Source: PALSA-505 sp036267135 | Lineage (GTDB): Bacteria > Actinomycetota > Actinomycetes > Streptosporangiales > Streptosporangiaceae | DNA length: 64,000 bases | Assembly (NCBI GenBank): GCA_036267135.1 | Contig: DATAWQ010000063.1 | Coordinates: 150,244 to 214,243, forward strand | Direction of reading: 5' to 3' | Shown: piece by piece, positions 48,740 through 57,683 of the stretch | Numbering within the stretch: position 1 is the stretch's first letter | Layout of the letters: the number at the start of each line of letters is the position of its first letter | Made by a program: the position numbers and the translations under genes | The notes under the pieces: generated by a model | The model's input: only the letters and a program-made list of their open reading frames with translations | Told to the model about the DNA's origin: nothing | Database searches by the model: none

Positions 48740-49287
48740 GCGAGACCGACGTCAGGGCGGCGATCACCCGGGCCCACCACGAGGAGTGGGCGCGGGTGGT
48801 TGCCTCCCTGACCAGGCGTTTCGGTGACCTCGACATCGCCGAGGAGGCGGCGGCCGAGGCGTTCGCGACCGCCGTGGGGCGGTGGCCGGCCGACGGCGCG
48901 CCCCCCAACCCCGGCGCCTGGCTGACCACCACCGCCAACCGCCTGGCCATCGACCGGATCCGGCTGATCTTCGTCCGCGACACCGACTGGTCGCAGATCG
49001 TCGCCCTCTACGACCAGCTCGTCCGCCTCGACTCCTCGCCGATCGTCGCCCTCAACCGGGCTATCGCGGCCGGCGAGCTTGACGGCCCGGAGGTGGCGCT
49101 GGCGGCGGTCGACCGTCTCGAGGACAGGCTGGCCGGCTATCACGCCTACCACGCCACCCGCGCCGACCTGCTGCGCCGGCTGGGCCGCAGTCAGCAGTCG
49201 CGCGCGGCGTACGACAAGGCCATCGAGCTGGCGGGCAACACCGCCGAGACCGCCTACCTGATCCGCCGCCGCGACCAACTGCGGTAG
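48736..49287 (+). pseudogene. ECF42-type sigma factor with a large in-frame deletion
   Basis: Region 2 is present (ARVVASLTRRFGDLDIAEEA, then NPGAWLTTTANRLAIDRIR). The next residues jump straight into the C-terminal TPR-like extension (WSQIVALYDQLVRLDSSPIV, NRAIAAGELDGPEVALAAVD). Full-length ECF42 proteins are about 400 residues; this one is 183, missing about 220 including region 4, needed for the -35 element. The frame is kept, so a short protein is made but cannot act as a normal sigma factor. Confidence 0.8.
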
Positions 49288-49309
49288 CGCCTGTGGCACA
49301 GTCCTGACT

Positions 49310-50230
49310 GTGCGTGTGGACGATCTGCCGGACTGGCTGCCGGCCTGGTGCCTGGATCATCTGGGTGGCGAGCCTGCCGGCGTGCTGTTCCAGCTACACC
49401 AGGTGTCGATGGTGTTCGGCCTGCGGCTGGCCGATGGCCGGGACGTGGTGGTGAAGGCGCGCCCCGATGACGGCCGGGCCGCGTCGTGTGTCGCGGCGCA
49501 GACCTGGCTGGCCGGGCGCGGGTTTCCTTGTGCCCGGCCGCTCACACCGGCGGCCGGGGCCGGGTCGCTGGCGGTGCACGCGGAAGCGTTCCGGCCCGGC
49601 GGCGAGGTGCTGCACGGGGACTCACCGGACGTGGCCGTGCGCTGCGCGGAGGTGTACGCCCGGCTGATGGCCGAACTGGCCGGCCTGACCGTCGCGCCGC
49701 CACTGCCGAATCCGCCCTGGGTGCGCTGGGACCACGGCGATCCCGGGGTGTGGCCGGCGATGGGCTCTCTCGATAGCCGGGACCAGAGCGTCGTGCCCGG
49801 TTACATCGCCGAGGTGGCCGAGCGGTGCCGCGGGCGGATACTGGCCGCCGGGCTGCCGTGCGTGCTGGGCCACGCCGACTTCGAGGCACAGAACCTGCGG
49901 TGGCGCGGACCCCAGGTGTGGGCGGTGCACGACTGGGACAGCCTGGCGTGGCAGCCGGAGGCAGCGCTGGCGGGAGCGGCGAGTGGCGCGTTCGCCAGCG
50001 ACGGGCCACCCACGCTGGCGCCGATCGAAAGCTCCGAGGCATTCCTGGCCGCTTACCAGGACATCCGGGGCCGCGTGTTCACGGCCGTCGAGCAGGAGGT
50101 CGCGTGGGCGGCCAGCTTGTGGCTGGCGGCGTTCAATGCGCGGGAGGAAGCGCTGGCCGGCGACCCCCCAGTGTGCCGCACTGCGCTCCGCACCCAGGCC
50201 GCCGACCGCCTCCGCCGGGCCCATACCTAG
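49310..50230 (+). CDS. APH-fold phosphotransferase
   Basis: 306 residues. N-lobe VSMVFGLRLADGRDVVVKAR with the ATP-binding lysine; catalytic loop CVLGHADFEAQNLRWRG and metal-binding VWAVHDWDSLAWQPEA. The substrate is unknown. GTG 49310 starts 22 bp after the deleted sigma gene, so it may share its transcript. Confidence 0.87.
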   Translation: MRVDDLPDWLPAWCLDHLGGEPAGVLFQLHQVSMVFGLRLADGRDVVVKARPDDGRAASCVAAQTWLAGRGFPCARPLTPAAGAGSLAVHAEAFRPGGEVLHGDSPDVAVRCAEVYARLMAELAGLTVAPPLPNPPWVRWDHGDPGVWPAMGSLDSRDQSVVPGYIAEVAERCRGRILAAGLPCVLGHADFEAQNLRWRGPQVWAVHDWDSLAWQPEAALAGAASGAFASDGPPTLAPIESSEAFLAAYQDIRGRVFTAVEQEVAWAASLWLAAFNAREEALAGDPPVCRTALRTQAADRLRRAHT

Positions 50231-50258
50231 TGCCGTCGGCGCGGGCCTGACCTAGGGA

Positions 50259-50693
50259 TCAGTCTTCCGGCAGCAGCTTGAGCCGCTGTCCTTTGGGCAG
50301 GTGGCGTGGCGCAACTACCTGGAAGTCCCGGCGGTCCAAGGTGGCGACCTCGTACAGGTCGAGCCGCTCGGCGAGCGCTATCACGCAAGCATCCACGGTC
50401 TGGAGCCGCAGCGACGAGTAGGTGGTGAGCAGCTCAGCCATCCTTCAGTAGTCATGCGGTGTGATCTCGATGACGCGCAGTTCGTCGTCGGCGATGGCTG
50501 CGCAGAATTCAGCCGCCAGGCCGACGCGCCCGCGCCGCTGCGGGTCGGTTAGCAGATGACAGATCTCGGTGACAGCAAGCGACGGGACCACTAGGCGGGC
50601 CCAGTTGCGGGCGAGGAACTCCGCACACCGGGCATGGTCCCTGTCAGCCTCATTGAAGGCAGCAACCAGTGGCCCCGTGTCGCACAAGATCAC
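50259..50693 (-). pseudogene. VapC-type PIN toxin split by an in-frame stop
   Basis: The first 82 codons give ILCDTGPLVAAFNEADRDHA and VPSLAVTEICHLLTDPQRRG, a normal VapC N-terminus with its first two acids. TGA follows DY at residue 82; after it, in the same frame, come RMAELLTTYSSLRLQTVDAC, VIALAERLDLYEVATLDRRD, the expected second half. The later acids in VDAC and LDRRD are therefore not translated. Overlaps the antitoxin in a GTGA. Confidence 0.82.
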
Positions 50694-50869
50694 GCGGAGG
50701 CCGCTCCGCTGCCCTCATCCCGGTCAGGGTAGGCCAGGTACTTGTCATGATTGCGGCCAAGATCCGGCGGCCCTTTCAGCGCACCGACTAGCGCGGCCAG
50801 ATGCTGCGGGAGGCCGGGGATTTCATCCCGCTCCCGGTCCGCATCCTCTGCCCGCCCACCATCAGCCAT
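50690..50869 (-). CDS. Antitoxin-like partner of the split VapC
   Basis: 59 residues, not preceded by a clear ribosome-binding site: MADGGRAEDADRERDEIPGL then GALKGPPDLGRNHDKYLAYP and an acidic tail. ATG 50869 and a TGA overlapping the toxin GTG give the standard antitoxin-first layout. Charged and helical, but lacking an obvious DNA-binding fold. Confidence 0.65.
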   Translation of the reverse strand: MADGGRAEDADRERDEIPGLPQHLAALVGALKGPPDLGRNHDKYLAYPDRDEGSGAASA

Positions 50870-50931
50870 AACCGGAGTGTATCGTCACGATCCCGGCGAG
50901 CCCCTAAGGACAGCCAGCGCGGCGCGAACCG

Positions 50932-51231
50932 TTACATGCGGTCGGTGAGGGCTTGGATGATTTGGGTGGGGAGGACGGGGCGGGGGTCTTGGTCGCGGGC
51001 GAGGATGCCGTCGAGGTGGCCCATGTAGTCGGTGACTGTGCGTTCATAGGTGACGTAGGCGTCGTCGAGGGTGATGCAGATGTGGCCTTTCTCGGGGTCG
51101 CGGGGGTTTGTGATGATCAACTCGAGGCGGCGGCGTTCGAGGTGGAGGCCGGTGTTGTCGAGCATGGTGGTGACGAGGGTGTGGATCTGATCGGGGGTGG
51201 GGGGTGGCTGCGGGGGGTCGGTGGGGGTCAT
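50932..51231 (-). CDS. Small conserved protein of the XRE/DUF397 neighbourhood
   Basis: 99 residues from ATG 51231: a Pro/Thr-rich start (TPTDPPQPPPTPDQIHTLVT) then LERRRLELIITNPRDPEKGH, ICITLDDAYVTYERTVTDYM and a C-terminal helix. Its ATG overlaps the stop of the upstream partial gene (ATGA). Small genes of this kind frequently accompany DUF5753/XRE regulators in actinomycetes. Function unknown. Confidence 0.72.
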   Translation of the reverse strand: MTPTDPPQPPPTPDQIHTLVTTMLDNTGLHLERRRLELIITNPRDPEKGHICITLDDAYVTYERTVTDYMGHLDGILARDQDPRPVLPTQIIQALTDRM

Positions 51232-51500
51232 GCGGCTGGGGTCGTTTCTGGGGTGTGGGTGAGGCCGAGGGTGTCTGCGATGAGGGTGGCGGCGGTGGGG
51301 ATCTCGGTGCGCAGGGCGATGGGTTCGGCGGTGGGCCACCAGAAGTAGTCGGCCTGGGCGTGGATGCGGCGGGTGAGGGTGCGGGCCTGGGGGTTGATCA
51401 CGTCGAGGCGGGGCTGGCGGGCTTCGCCGGTGGTGAGGATGGTCTTGCAGCCGAGGGCGCTGAGGGCGGTGCCGAGGGCTTCCAGGTCGGCTTGTTCGGT
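51228..51500 (-). pseudogene. Small conserved protein lacking a clear start codon
   Basis: The frame gives TEQADLEALGTALSALGCKT, LTTGEARQPRLDVINPQART and RIHAQADYFWWPTAEPIALR before TGA 51230-51228. It matches the small beta-rich proteins encoded beside XRE/DUF397 loci. No ATG or GTG precedes the conserved part before the frame enters the divergent XRE gene. An internal GTG near 51390 would make a shorter product. Probably 5'-truncated by the XRE locus or started at a rare codon. Confidence 0.6.
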
Positions 51501-51541
51501 GCGGCTGTCGGTGGCGTCGGATGCCGCCGATGGGTGCTCAC

Positions 51542-52381
51542 ATGCGGACCGTCCGGAGCCGCCGACTGGCCCTGGAACTGAGGCAGTTCCGCGAGCGGGC
51601 CGGGCTGACCGGCGAGCAGGTCGCCGAGGAGATGGGCTGGTCGCTGGCCAAGGTGTACCGGCTCGAAGGGGACAAGGTCCGCATCCTGGTCCGCGACGTG
51701 GGGCGGCTGCTGAAGCTCTACAAGATCAGCGGCGCACAGGCCGAGGCGGTGCTGGAACTGGCCCGGCAGGCGCGGGTCAAGGACTGGTGGCAGCAGTACA
51801 GCGGCGCGATCCCGGAGTGGTTCCAGTTCTACGTCGGGCTGGAGGCGGCGGTCAGCGCGATGCACGGCTACGACTCCGAGCTGGTGCCCGGCCTGCTGCA
51901 AACCGAGCAGTACGTCAGGGCGATCATGTCCACCGCCCCGATCCGTGACGACAACGACGAGACCGAGCGGCAGGTCACGGTGCGGATGGAACGGCAGAAG
52001 AGGCTGACCGCCGCCGATGCGCCGTTGCTGTGGGCCGTCCTCAACGAGGGAGTCATCCGCCGGACGGTGGGCGGCCCGCAGGTGATGCGCGAGCAGCTCC
52101 GGCACCTGGCCGAGATGTCCACGCTGAGCAACGTCACCGTGCAAGTGCTGACCTTCGATGCTGGTGCGCATTCAGCGATGCACGGTGCATTCACCATCAT
52201 GAAGTTCCCGGAGCCGGTCGACCCCGATGTTGTCTACGTGGAGGCTCAAACCGGCGCGCTGTACTTGGAAAAGACAGAAGATGTGGCCCGGTATAGCCTG
52301 ATGTTCGACTACCTGCGCGCTCAGGCGCTCAGCCCGGAGGCTTCGCGCGACCTGATGACGCAGTTGGCCAGCACCATGTGA
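51542..52381 (+). CDS. XRE regulator with DUF5753
   Basis: 279 residues from ATG 51542. HTH at about 8-60 (LELRQFRERAGLTGEQVAEE, then WSLAKVYRLEGDKVRILVRD), followed by DUF5753 (GLEAAVSAMHGYDSELVPGL to the C-terminus). Such proteins are the BldB/WhiJ-associated regulators of Streptomyces. The TGA overlaps the downstream GTG. It likely antagonises or is antagonised by the DUF397 protein. Confidence 0.92.
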   Translation: MRTVRSRRLALELRQFRERAGLTGEQVAEEMGWSLAKVYRLEGDKVRILVRDVGRLLKLYKISGAQAEAVLELARQARVKDWWQQYSGAIPEWFQFYVGLEAAVSAMHGYDSELVPGLLQTEQYVRAIMSTAPIRDDNDETERQVTVRMERQKRLTAADAPLLWAVLNEGVIRRTVGGPQVMREQLRHLAEMSTLSNVTVQVLTFDAGAHSAMHGAFTIMKFPEPVDPDVVYVEAQTGALYLEKTEDVARYSLMFDYLRAQALSPEASRDLMTQLASTM

Positions 52382-52623
52382 GTTTCGTCCGCGAGTACGG
52401 GAAGCTGGGGCGCATGTACATGGACCTGACGCGCGCCACGTGGCGTAAGAGCACCTTCAGCGGCAACAACGGCGGCCAATGCGTCGAGATCGCGACCGTG
52501 ACGGGCCATGTAGTCGTGGTGCGCGACTCCAAGAACCCGCACGGCCCTGTTCTGGCCCTGACGCCGGAAGGCTGGCAGGGCTTTACCCATCAGGTGAAGG
52601 CCGACAAGAACCTCCTGGCCTGA
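52378..52623 (+). CDS. DUF397 protein
   Basis: 81 residues from a GTG that overlaps the regulator stop; ATG 52414 or 52420 would give the core alone. TWRKSTFSGNNGGQCVEIAT and VVVVRDSKNPHGPVLALTPE are the complete DUF397 signature. These small proteins pair with XRE/DUF5753 regulators, acting like an antitoxin or anti-repressor. Confidence 0.92.
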   Translation: MSFVREYGKLGRMYMDLTRATWRKSTFSGNNGGQCVEIATVTGHVVVVRDSKNPHGPVLALTPEGWQGFTHQVKADKNLLA

Positions 52624-52627
52624 ATCG

Positions 52628-53566
52628 GTGCGGCCGATGATGCGAGCGCGTGTGGCTGGCGTGATGGCGGCCTTGCTGGTGGCCGCGGGCACGATAGGCG
52701 CTGTCGGCGCGCCTGCGACGGCACGCGCGGAGACCAACGGGCCACGGGCCAGCGCGGTGTGGCAGCCGGGCGAAGACACGGACTGGATGTGGGAGCTCAG
52801 CCAGAAGCTGGTGCTCACCAATCCGAAGCTGATGGGCACCGGGGTTACCGCCTGGAACGGCGATACCCCGCCGGGGGACAACCCGACGCTGTACGACATC
52901 GACGGCATCGATAACCCGGCGTCCACCGTGTCGGCCCTGCATCAGGCGGGCGATCATGTGGTCTGCTACATCGAGGTGGGCACGGCCGGGAACTACTACA
53001 GCGCGGGCCAGGAAGGCATCCCGGTCACGTATTACCGGCAGCTCAAGAACGCGGGCGACCTGGGGAAGAAGATCAAGGGGTACCCGGAGTACTTCGTTGA
53101 TATCAACGCCGCGTCGGCGGTTTCGATCATCGAGGCGATGATCGACCGGCAGTGCGCGGCCAAGGGGTTCGACGGGGTGGAGACCGACCTGGACGAGACC
53201 TTCGGCGGCAACGAGGGCGCGACCGGGTTCACGATCACCCAGGCCGACGAGGAGAGCTACCTGACCACGCTGGCCAATTACATGCACGGGCTCGGGCTGG
53301 CCTGGATCGCCAAGAACCTGGACGACACCCAGAAGGCCTCGTTCGTGGACGCGATGGCACCGCTGGCCCAGGGGATCATCAGTGAGCAGTGCAACCAGTA
53401 CCACACGTGCTCCTACCTCAAGCCGTTCCTGACCGCGGGCAAGTGGGTGGGCAACGCCGAGTACTCCCTGGCCACATCCAAGTTCTGCGCGTCGGACAAC
53501 GCCGCCGACATGAACGGGGTCCGGTTCAACGTGAACCTGGACGGCGGGCGCAGCCCCTGCCGCTGA
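52628..53566 (+). CDS. Secreted GH114-like (TM1410) glycosidase
   Basis: 312 residues. A signal peptide spans about 1-34 (MRARVAGVMAALLVAAGTIG, cut after ARA). WQPGEDTDWMWELSQKLVLT, AGDHVVCYIEVGTAGNYYSA and CAAKGFDGVETDLDETFGGN carry the conserved D/E residues of GH114, an endo-alpha-1,4-polygalactosaminidase family. GTG 52628 or ATG 52637 are both possible starts. It lies 5 bp after the DUF397 gene. It probably cuts aminosugar exopolysaccharide. Confidence 0.85.
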   Translation: MRPMMRARVAGVMAALLVAAGTIGAVGAPATARAETNGPRASAVWQPGEDTDWMWELSQKLVLTNPKLMGTGVTAWNGDTPPGDNPTLYDIDGIDNPASTVSALHQAGDHVVCYIEVGTAGNYYSAGQEGIPVTYYRQLKNAGDLGKKIKGYPEYFVDINAASAVSIIEAMIDRQCAAKGFDGVETDLDETFGGNEGATGFTITQADEESYLTTLANYMHGLGLAWIAKNLDDTQKASFVDAMAPLAQGIISEQCNQYHTCSYLKPFLTAGKWVGNAEYSLATSKFCASDNAADMNGVRFNVNLDGGRSPCR

Positions 53567-53752
53567 CCAGCGCCTCCGGTACGCTGGATCCCGGCAGTCA
53601 CGCCTGCCTGATCCGAGCTACGCCGGCCCGGCGCCGGGGTGGTGCTTACGGACAAGAGTGGCGCAGCCCTCGCGTAAGTGTGTACTGCCATCCACCGTGA
53701 CCACTCGTGTGGTGGCCGGGCGCCGGGACAGGGCCACCGGATCGAGGGCACG

Positions 53753-54310
53753 ATGTCGCACGACAAGATCAGCGCAGCCGCGCGCAAGCGGATGGCCGAA
53801 ACCGGCGAACCGTACGCCGCCGCCCGGCGCGCGGTGATCAGGGAGCACCAGGCGGATGGGGAGCACAACCCGTCATCAGGGGTGACGTGGTTTGCGATCA
53901 GCTACGACGATAGCTGGTCGGGCCGGATTACTGACTCGATGGACCGGCTGCTGTTCCGGGCGGGCCGGGGGATTTCCGGCGTGGAAGTGGACGCCGGTGA
54001 GATCCGGGTCCGGATGGGCTCCTTCAAGCTCGACATACCCCGCAGTTCCGTCCGCTCCGTTCAGCGATCCCAGGCGAAGGTGGGGCGGACGACCGGCGTG
54101 CACGCGCACGGCGGGCGGGGCAAGTGGCTGGTGAACGGGTCCGCCGAGGGGCTGGCGGAGCTGGTGATCGATCCGCCGTCCCGGGTCCGCCCCAGCATCG
54201 ACACGATGTTCGGGCTCGGGCCGTCGAAGGTGAACCAGCTCACGCTGAGCCTGGATGACCCGGACGGGTTCGTGGCGGCGGTGCGGGGGGACGGGGAAGT
54301 TCCCGGGTGA
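53753..54310 (+). CDS. Conserved hypothetical protein
   Basis: 185 residues from ATG 53753. The first 40 residues (DKISAAARKRMAETGEPYAA, RRAVIREHQ) recall the N-terminal helix of many actinomycete proteins. A beta-rich domain (WFAISYDDSWSGRITDSMDR, VRMGSFKLDIPRSSVRSVQR, VNGSAEGLAELVIDPPSRVR) fills the rest. Soluble. Function unknown. Confidence 0.75.
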   Translation: MSHDKISAAARKRMAETGEPYAAARRAVIREHQADGEHNPSSGVTWFAISYDDSWSGRITDSMDRLLFRAGRGISGVEVDAGEIRVRMGSFKLDIPRSSVRSVQRSQAKVGRTTGVHAHGGRGKWLVNGSAEGLAELVIDPPSRVRPSIDTMFGLGPSKVNQLTLSLDDPDGFVAAVRGDGEVPG

Positions 54311-54368
54311 CCGGCGAGGCTGGGTGGGCGATTGGATCCGGTGGCCACCGTTAATTATTGAAAAGAGG

Positions 54369-55538
54369 TTAAGCCAGAGCCAGGGCGTCACCCAGACGGG
54401 CCAGTGCCCCGGGAGTGCAGTCCACGTGCGGGCTGATCCGCAGCAGCGGCTCGGTCATATCGCGGGGGGCGCGCTCGACGCGGGAGGCGGTGGTGATGAT
54501 GCCGTGGTCCTCGATCAGCCGGGTGCGGGTGGCCGCGATGTCCTGGCCCGCGGTGGGGCGCAGCGCGGTGATGGCGCTCGGGGCGCCGGCGGGCTCGACC
54601 ACGGCCCAGCCGGGCAGGTCGCGCAGGGTCTCGCGGGTGAGCGTGCCGACCTCGGCCAGCCGGGCCCACACCTGCTCGGGGCCGGTCTCCAGATACTCAC
54701 GCACGGCGGTGGCCAGGCCGACCCGGCCGGGCACGTTGGCCTCGAACGACTGCAGGTACCTGACGGGTGGGGCGCCGGGCAGGGCCGCGAGCTCCATCGG
54801 GGAGGTGTGGATCTGGAGCCGGTCCCACCAGCGGTCGGCCACGGCGAGCAGGCCGACGCCGCGGGGGCCGGTGAGCCACTTGCGGCTGGGCGCGTACTGC
54901 GCGTCCGCGCCGGTGGCCGTGTCCACGTGGCCGACGGCCTGGGCGGCGTCGACCCACAGCGGGACGCCGGCGGCGCGGCAGATCGCGGCGATCTCGCGGA
55001 CCGGCTGCACCAGGGGGCGGTGCGAGGCCACGTGCGTGACGTGCACGAACGCCGGGGGTTCGGCGGCCAGCAGGCGCTCGGTGCCGGGCAGGTCGATGAT
55101 GCCGTCGGGGTGGCTGGGCAGCTCGGTGAGCCGGAGGTAGGCGTGCTCGAACGCGGCCAGGTTGGGGCCCCACTCGCTGGGCAGCACGGCGACCCTGTCC
55201 CCCGGGCGGAGGGGCCAGGCGGCCAGCAGGGCCTGCAGCGCGGCGGTCGCGCTCTCCACGAACGCGACGCCCGCGGGCGGCACGCCGAACATCCCGGCCA
55301 GGTCGGCGCGGGCGGCTTCGAGTACCGGCTGGGCGGCGGCTTCGGCGACGTACGCGCCGCACTCGGCTTCGCGTTTGGCGTGCCCGGCGGTGGCCCGCAG
55401 GGTGGCCGACGAGCCGCGCCCGGCGGCGGCGGTGTCCAGGTGCAGCGTCTGCGCCGGGTGCCGCTGGGCGTGCCACTGGCGCCAGGGCTCGTCCAGGGTG
55501 TCCGTGGTCTGCTGCGTGCTGACCTGTGTTTCGGGCAT
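54369..55538 (-). CDS. egtE: Ergothioneine-biosynthesis-type PLP-dependent lyase EgtE
   Basis: 389 residues of aminotransferase class V. HLDTAAAGRGSSATLRATAG and AKREAECGAYVAEAAAQPVL match the N-terminus of EgtE; the PLP lysine sits in YAPSRKWLTGPRGVGLL and FVESATAALQALLAAWPLRP is the other conserved part. EgtE is the C-S lyase that makes ergothioneine from the hercynylcysteine sulfoxide. egtA-D are not in the window, so the gene is separated from its pathway. Confidence 0.85.
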   Translation of the reverse strand: MPETQVSTQQTTDTLDEPWRQWHAQRHPAQTLHLDTAAAGRGSSATLRATAGHAKREAECGAYVAEAAAQPVLEAARADLAGMFGVPPAGVAFVESATAALQALLAAWPLRPGDRVAVLPSEWGPNLAAFEHAYLRLTELPSHPDGIIDLPGTERLLAAEPPAFVHVTHVASHRPLVQPVREIAAICRAAGVPLWVDAAQAVGHVDTATGADAQYAPSRKWLTGPRGVGLLAVADRWWDRLQIHTSPMELAALPGAPPVRYLQSFEANVPGRVGLATAVREYLETGPEQVWARLAEVGTLTRETLRDLPGWAVVEPAGAPSAITALRPTAGQDIAATRTRLIEDHGIITTASRVERAPRDMTEPLLRISPHVDCTPGALARLGDALALA

Positions 55539-55600
55539 GCCCGCGATTGTCCCAGGGCCCTGGCGGCGGGCCTAACTTATTAGGGCCGCCGCCGGGCGGG

Positions 55601-57622
55601 TTAGGACGACGTGACGGTGAAAGGCACGGTCAGCGGGGCCTGGTGCGGGACCCGGATGGTCACGGTGCCGTGGTGCAGGCCGGTGTGGGCGTAGGTGTGC
55701 CGGCCGTGCACCGCGTACAGGCTGTTGAGCTGGATCCCGGTGGGGGCCCGGCCGGTCACGCCGACGTGCGTGGTGGTCCCGTCGCCCCAGTTGATCGAGG
55801 CCCTGACCGCGTGCGGGGACACACCGGGGGCGGCCACCGTGGCCACGATGCCCGCTACCTGGCCGCCGGAGTGGGCGGTCAGCGCGTGGCCGATGGCGCC
55901 GGTGCGCCAGTGCGCTTGCGTGGACGGGTAGAAGTTCACCCCGGCCGCCATGAGCCTGACGCCCTGCTGGCGGACCCGGCTCAGGAAGTCACGGTCGGCG
56001 GCGCTGCCGGTGACCCGCCGGGCGCTCGGCGACCAGGCCACCTCGGCCAGGGCCATCAGCCTGGGGAAGGCCATGTAGTCCACGGTGGACAGGTTCCAGA
56101 GCGTCTCGGTCCAGACCGCGCCCTCGACGCCGATGACGTTGTGGTCGGTGACTCCCTTGACGAACGAGCCCGGGTTCCAGTTGTAGGCCGCCTCCAGGTT
56201 GCAGCCTTTGGGGCAGGCCCAGGTCTGGCCGAGCCCGGGCGGCGCGTCGCCGTTGGGGCCGCCGAGGTACTTCTGGTCCAGGTAGGTGTGGTCGGCCGGC
56301 GCCATGATGATCTTCATGTGCTTGGCCACCGCCTCGCGCGCGGTGAGGGTGCCGCTGGACGAGCCGCCCGCGGGCTCCCAGTACTCGGCCACCGAGCCGG
56401 CCGGGACCTTGGTGCCGGGACCGGCGATGTCGGCCCAGCCCATCAGCCGCTTGCCGTGGGCGTGCACGATCGGTGCTTCCTTGTTGACGAACGAGGCGTA
56501 CTGGCCCTGGCTGAGTATCGTGGCGGGCACCTCGTCGCCGCCCATGTCGTAGTACGGGCCGGGGGACAGCGCGGTGAGCTGGTCGATGATCGCGCTCATG
56601 ATGACCCAGGTGTTCCGGCTGCTGGGGCACAGCGCGCTGTAACCGACGTCCTCGGTGTAGTTCCACACCGGCGGCTTGTTCTTGCCGCAGTCGATGTTGT
56701 GCGGGTTGTGCAGCTTCGGGTTATGCGTGTCGAAGTACTCGGACATGATGATCGCGTTGTTGTGGCCCGGCGAGTCGACCTCGGGCACCACGGTCATGAA
56801 GTGCGCGGCCGCGTCGGCCACCACGGCCTTGTACTGCTTCTGGGTCCAGAAGCCGCCCGGGTCCCTGGTGCGCCCGTGGGTGCCCACCGAACCCCGGCCG
56901 CCGACCTTGGCCAGCCGCGGGAAGCCGTTGATCACCAGGCGGAAGCCCTGGTCGTCGCTGAGGTGCAGGTGCAGGACGTTGATCTTGTAGGCGGCGGCCT
57001 GGCTGATCAGCTTCTCGACCGCGGACGGCGGCTCGTAGTGCCGGGCGATGTCGAGCATCAGGCCGCGGTAGCCGTAGCGGGGGTGGTCGCTGATCTTGGT
57101 GGCGGGCAGCGACCAGGGGCCGGGCCGCCGGGTGGGGCTATTGATCCAGGCGGGGAACATCTGGCGGAGCGTCTGGACGGCGTCGTACAGGCCGTGCGCG
57201 GTGGCGGCGGTCAGCTTGACCGAGCCGGGGGCGGCGGTCAGCGTGTAGGCCTCGCCGTTCGGGTCGTGCTTGAGCTGCGCTTGGGCGCCGAGGACGAGCG
57301 CGATGTCGCCTGGGCGCGGGGTGCCGCCGGTGACGGGGAGGGGGTAGCCGGTGGCTGGTTTCAGGTAGCGGGCCAGGTCGTGGGCCACCGTCCAGGTGGA
57401 GGGCGGGCCGGACGCGACGACGATCCTGGTTTGGGGGGTCAGGGTGAACCGGCCTGGCTCGGGGGTCATGTGGGCCGGCTTGGGGATGACCGGCGGCTCT
57501 GTAGCGGCGGCTCGGGCGGCCGCGACCGTCTGGGCTGGGGCGGCGGAGGCGGTCATCAGGCCCGCGGCCGCGATGAGCAGCACGGCCAGCGGGCGGGAGG
57601 GGCGCAGCGGGTTGGCAGTCAT
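55601..57622 (-). CDS. Secreted GH20 beta-N-acetylhexosaminidase
   Basis: 673 residues from ATG 57622 (GGAGG 9 nt upstream). Signal peptide about 1-36. GH20b N-domain (IPKPAHMTPEPGRFTLTPQT), then the TIM barrel: YRGLMLDIARHYEPPSAVEK, HLHLSDDQGFRLVINGFPRL and catalytic YYDMGGDEVPATIL (D-E pair). A C-terminal Ig/FN-like module (ASINWGDGTTTHVGV) ends the protein. It removes terminal GlcNAc/GalNAc from chitin or glycan fragments outside the cell. Confidence 0.92.
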   Translation of the reverse strand: MTANPLRPSRPLAVLLIAAAGLMTASAAPAQTVAAARAAATEPPVIPKPAHMTPEPGRFTLTPQTRIVVASGPPSTWTVAHDLARYLKPATGYPLPVTGGTPRPGDIALVLGAQAQLKHDPNGEAYTLTAAPGSVKLTAATAHGLYDAVQTLRQMFPAWINSPTRRPGPWSLPATKISDHPRYGYRGLMLDIARHYEPPSAVEKLISQAAAYKINVLHLHLSDDQGFRLVINGFPRLAKVGGRGSVGTHGRTRDPGGFWTQKQYKAVVADAAAHFMTVVPEVDSPGHNNAIIMSEYFDTHNPKLHNPHNIDCGKNKPPVWNYTEDVGYSALCPSSRNTWVIMSAIIDQLTALSPGPYYDMGGDEVPATILSQGQYASFVNKEAPIVHAHGKRLMGWADIAGPGTKVPAGSVAEYWEPAGGSSSGTLTAREAVAKHMKIIMAPADHTYLDQKYLGGPNGDAPPGLGQTWACPKGCNLEAAYNWNPGSFVKGVTDHNVIGVEGAVWTETLWNLSTVDYMAFPRLMALAEVAWSPSARRVTGSAADRDFLSRVRQQGVRLMAAGVNFYPSTQAHWRTGAIGHALTAHSGGQVAGIVATVAAPGVSPHAVRASINWGDGTTTHVGVTGRAPTGIQLNSLYAVHGRHTYAHTGLHHGTVTIRVPHQAPLTVPFTVTSS

Positions 57623-57683
57623 GAACCCGGACCTCCGGCTCATAGGGGGGCGGCACGTGCGTGTTCGGTAACACTAGCGTCGG

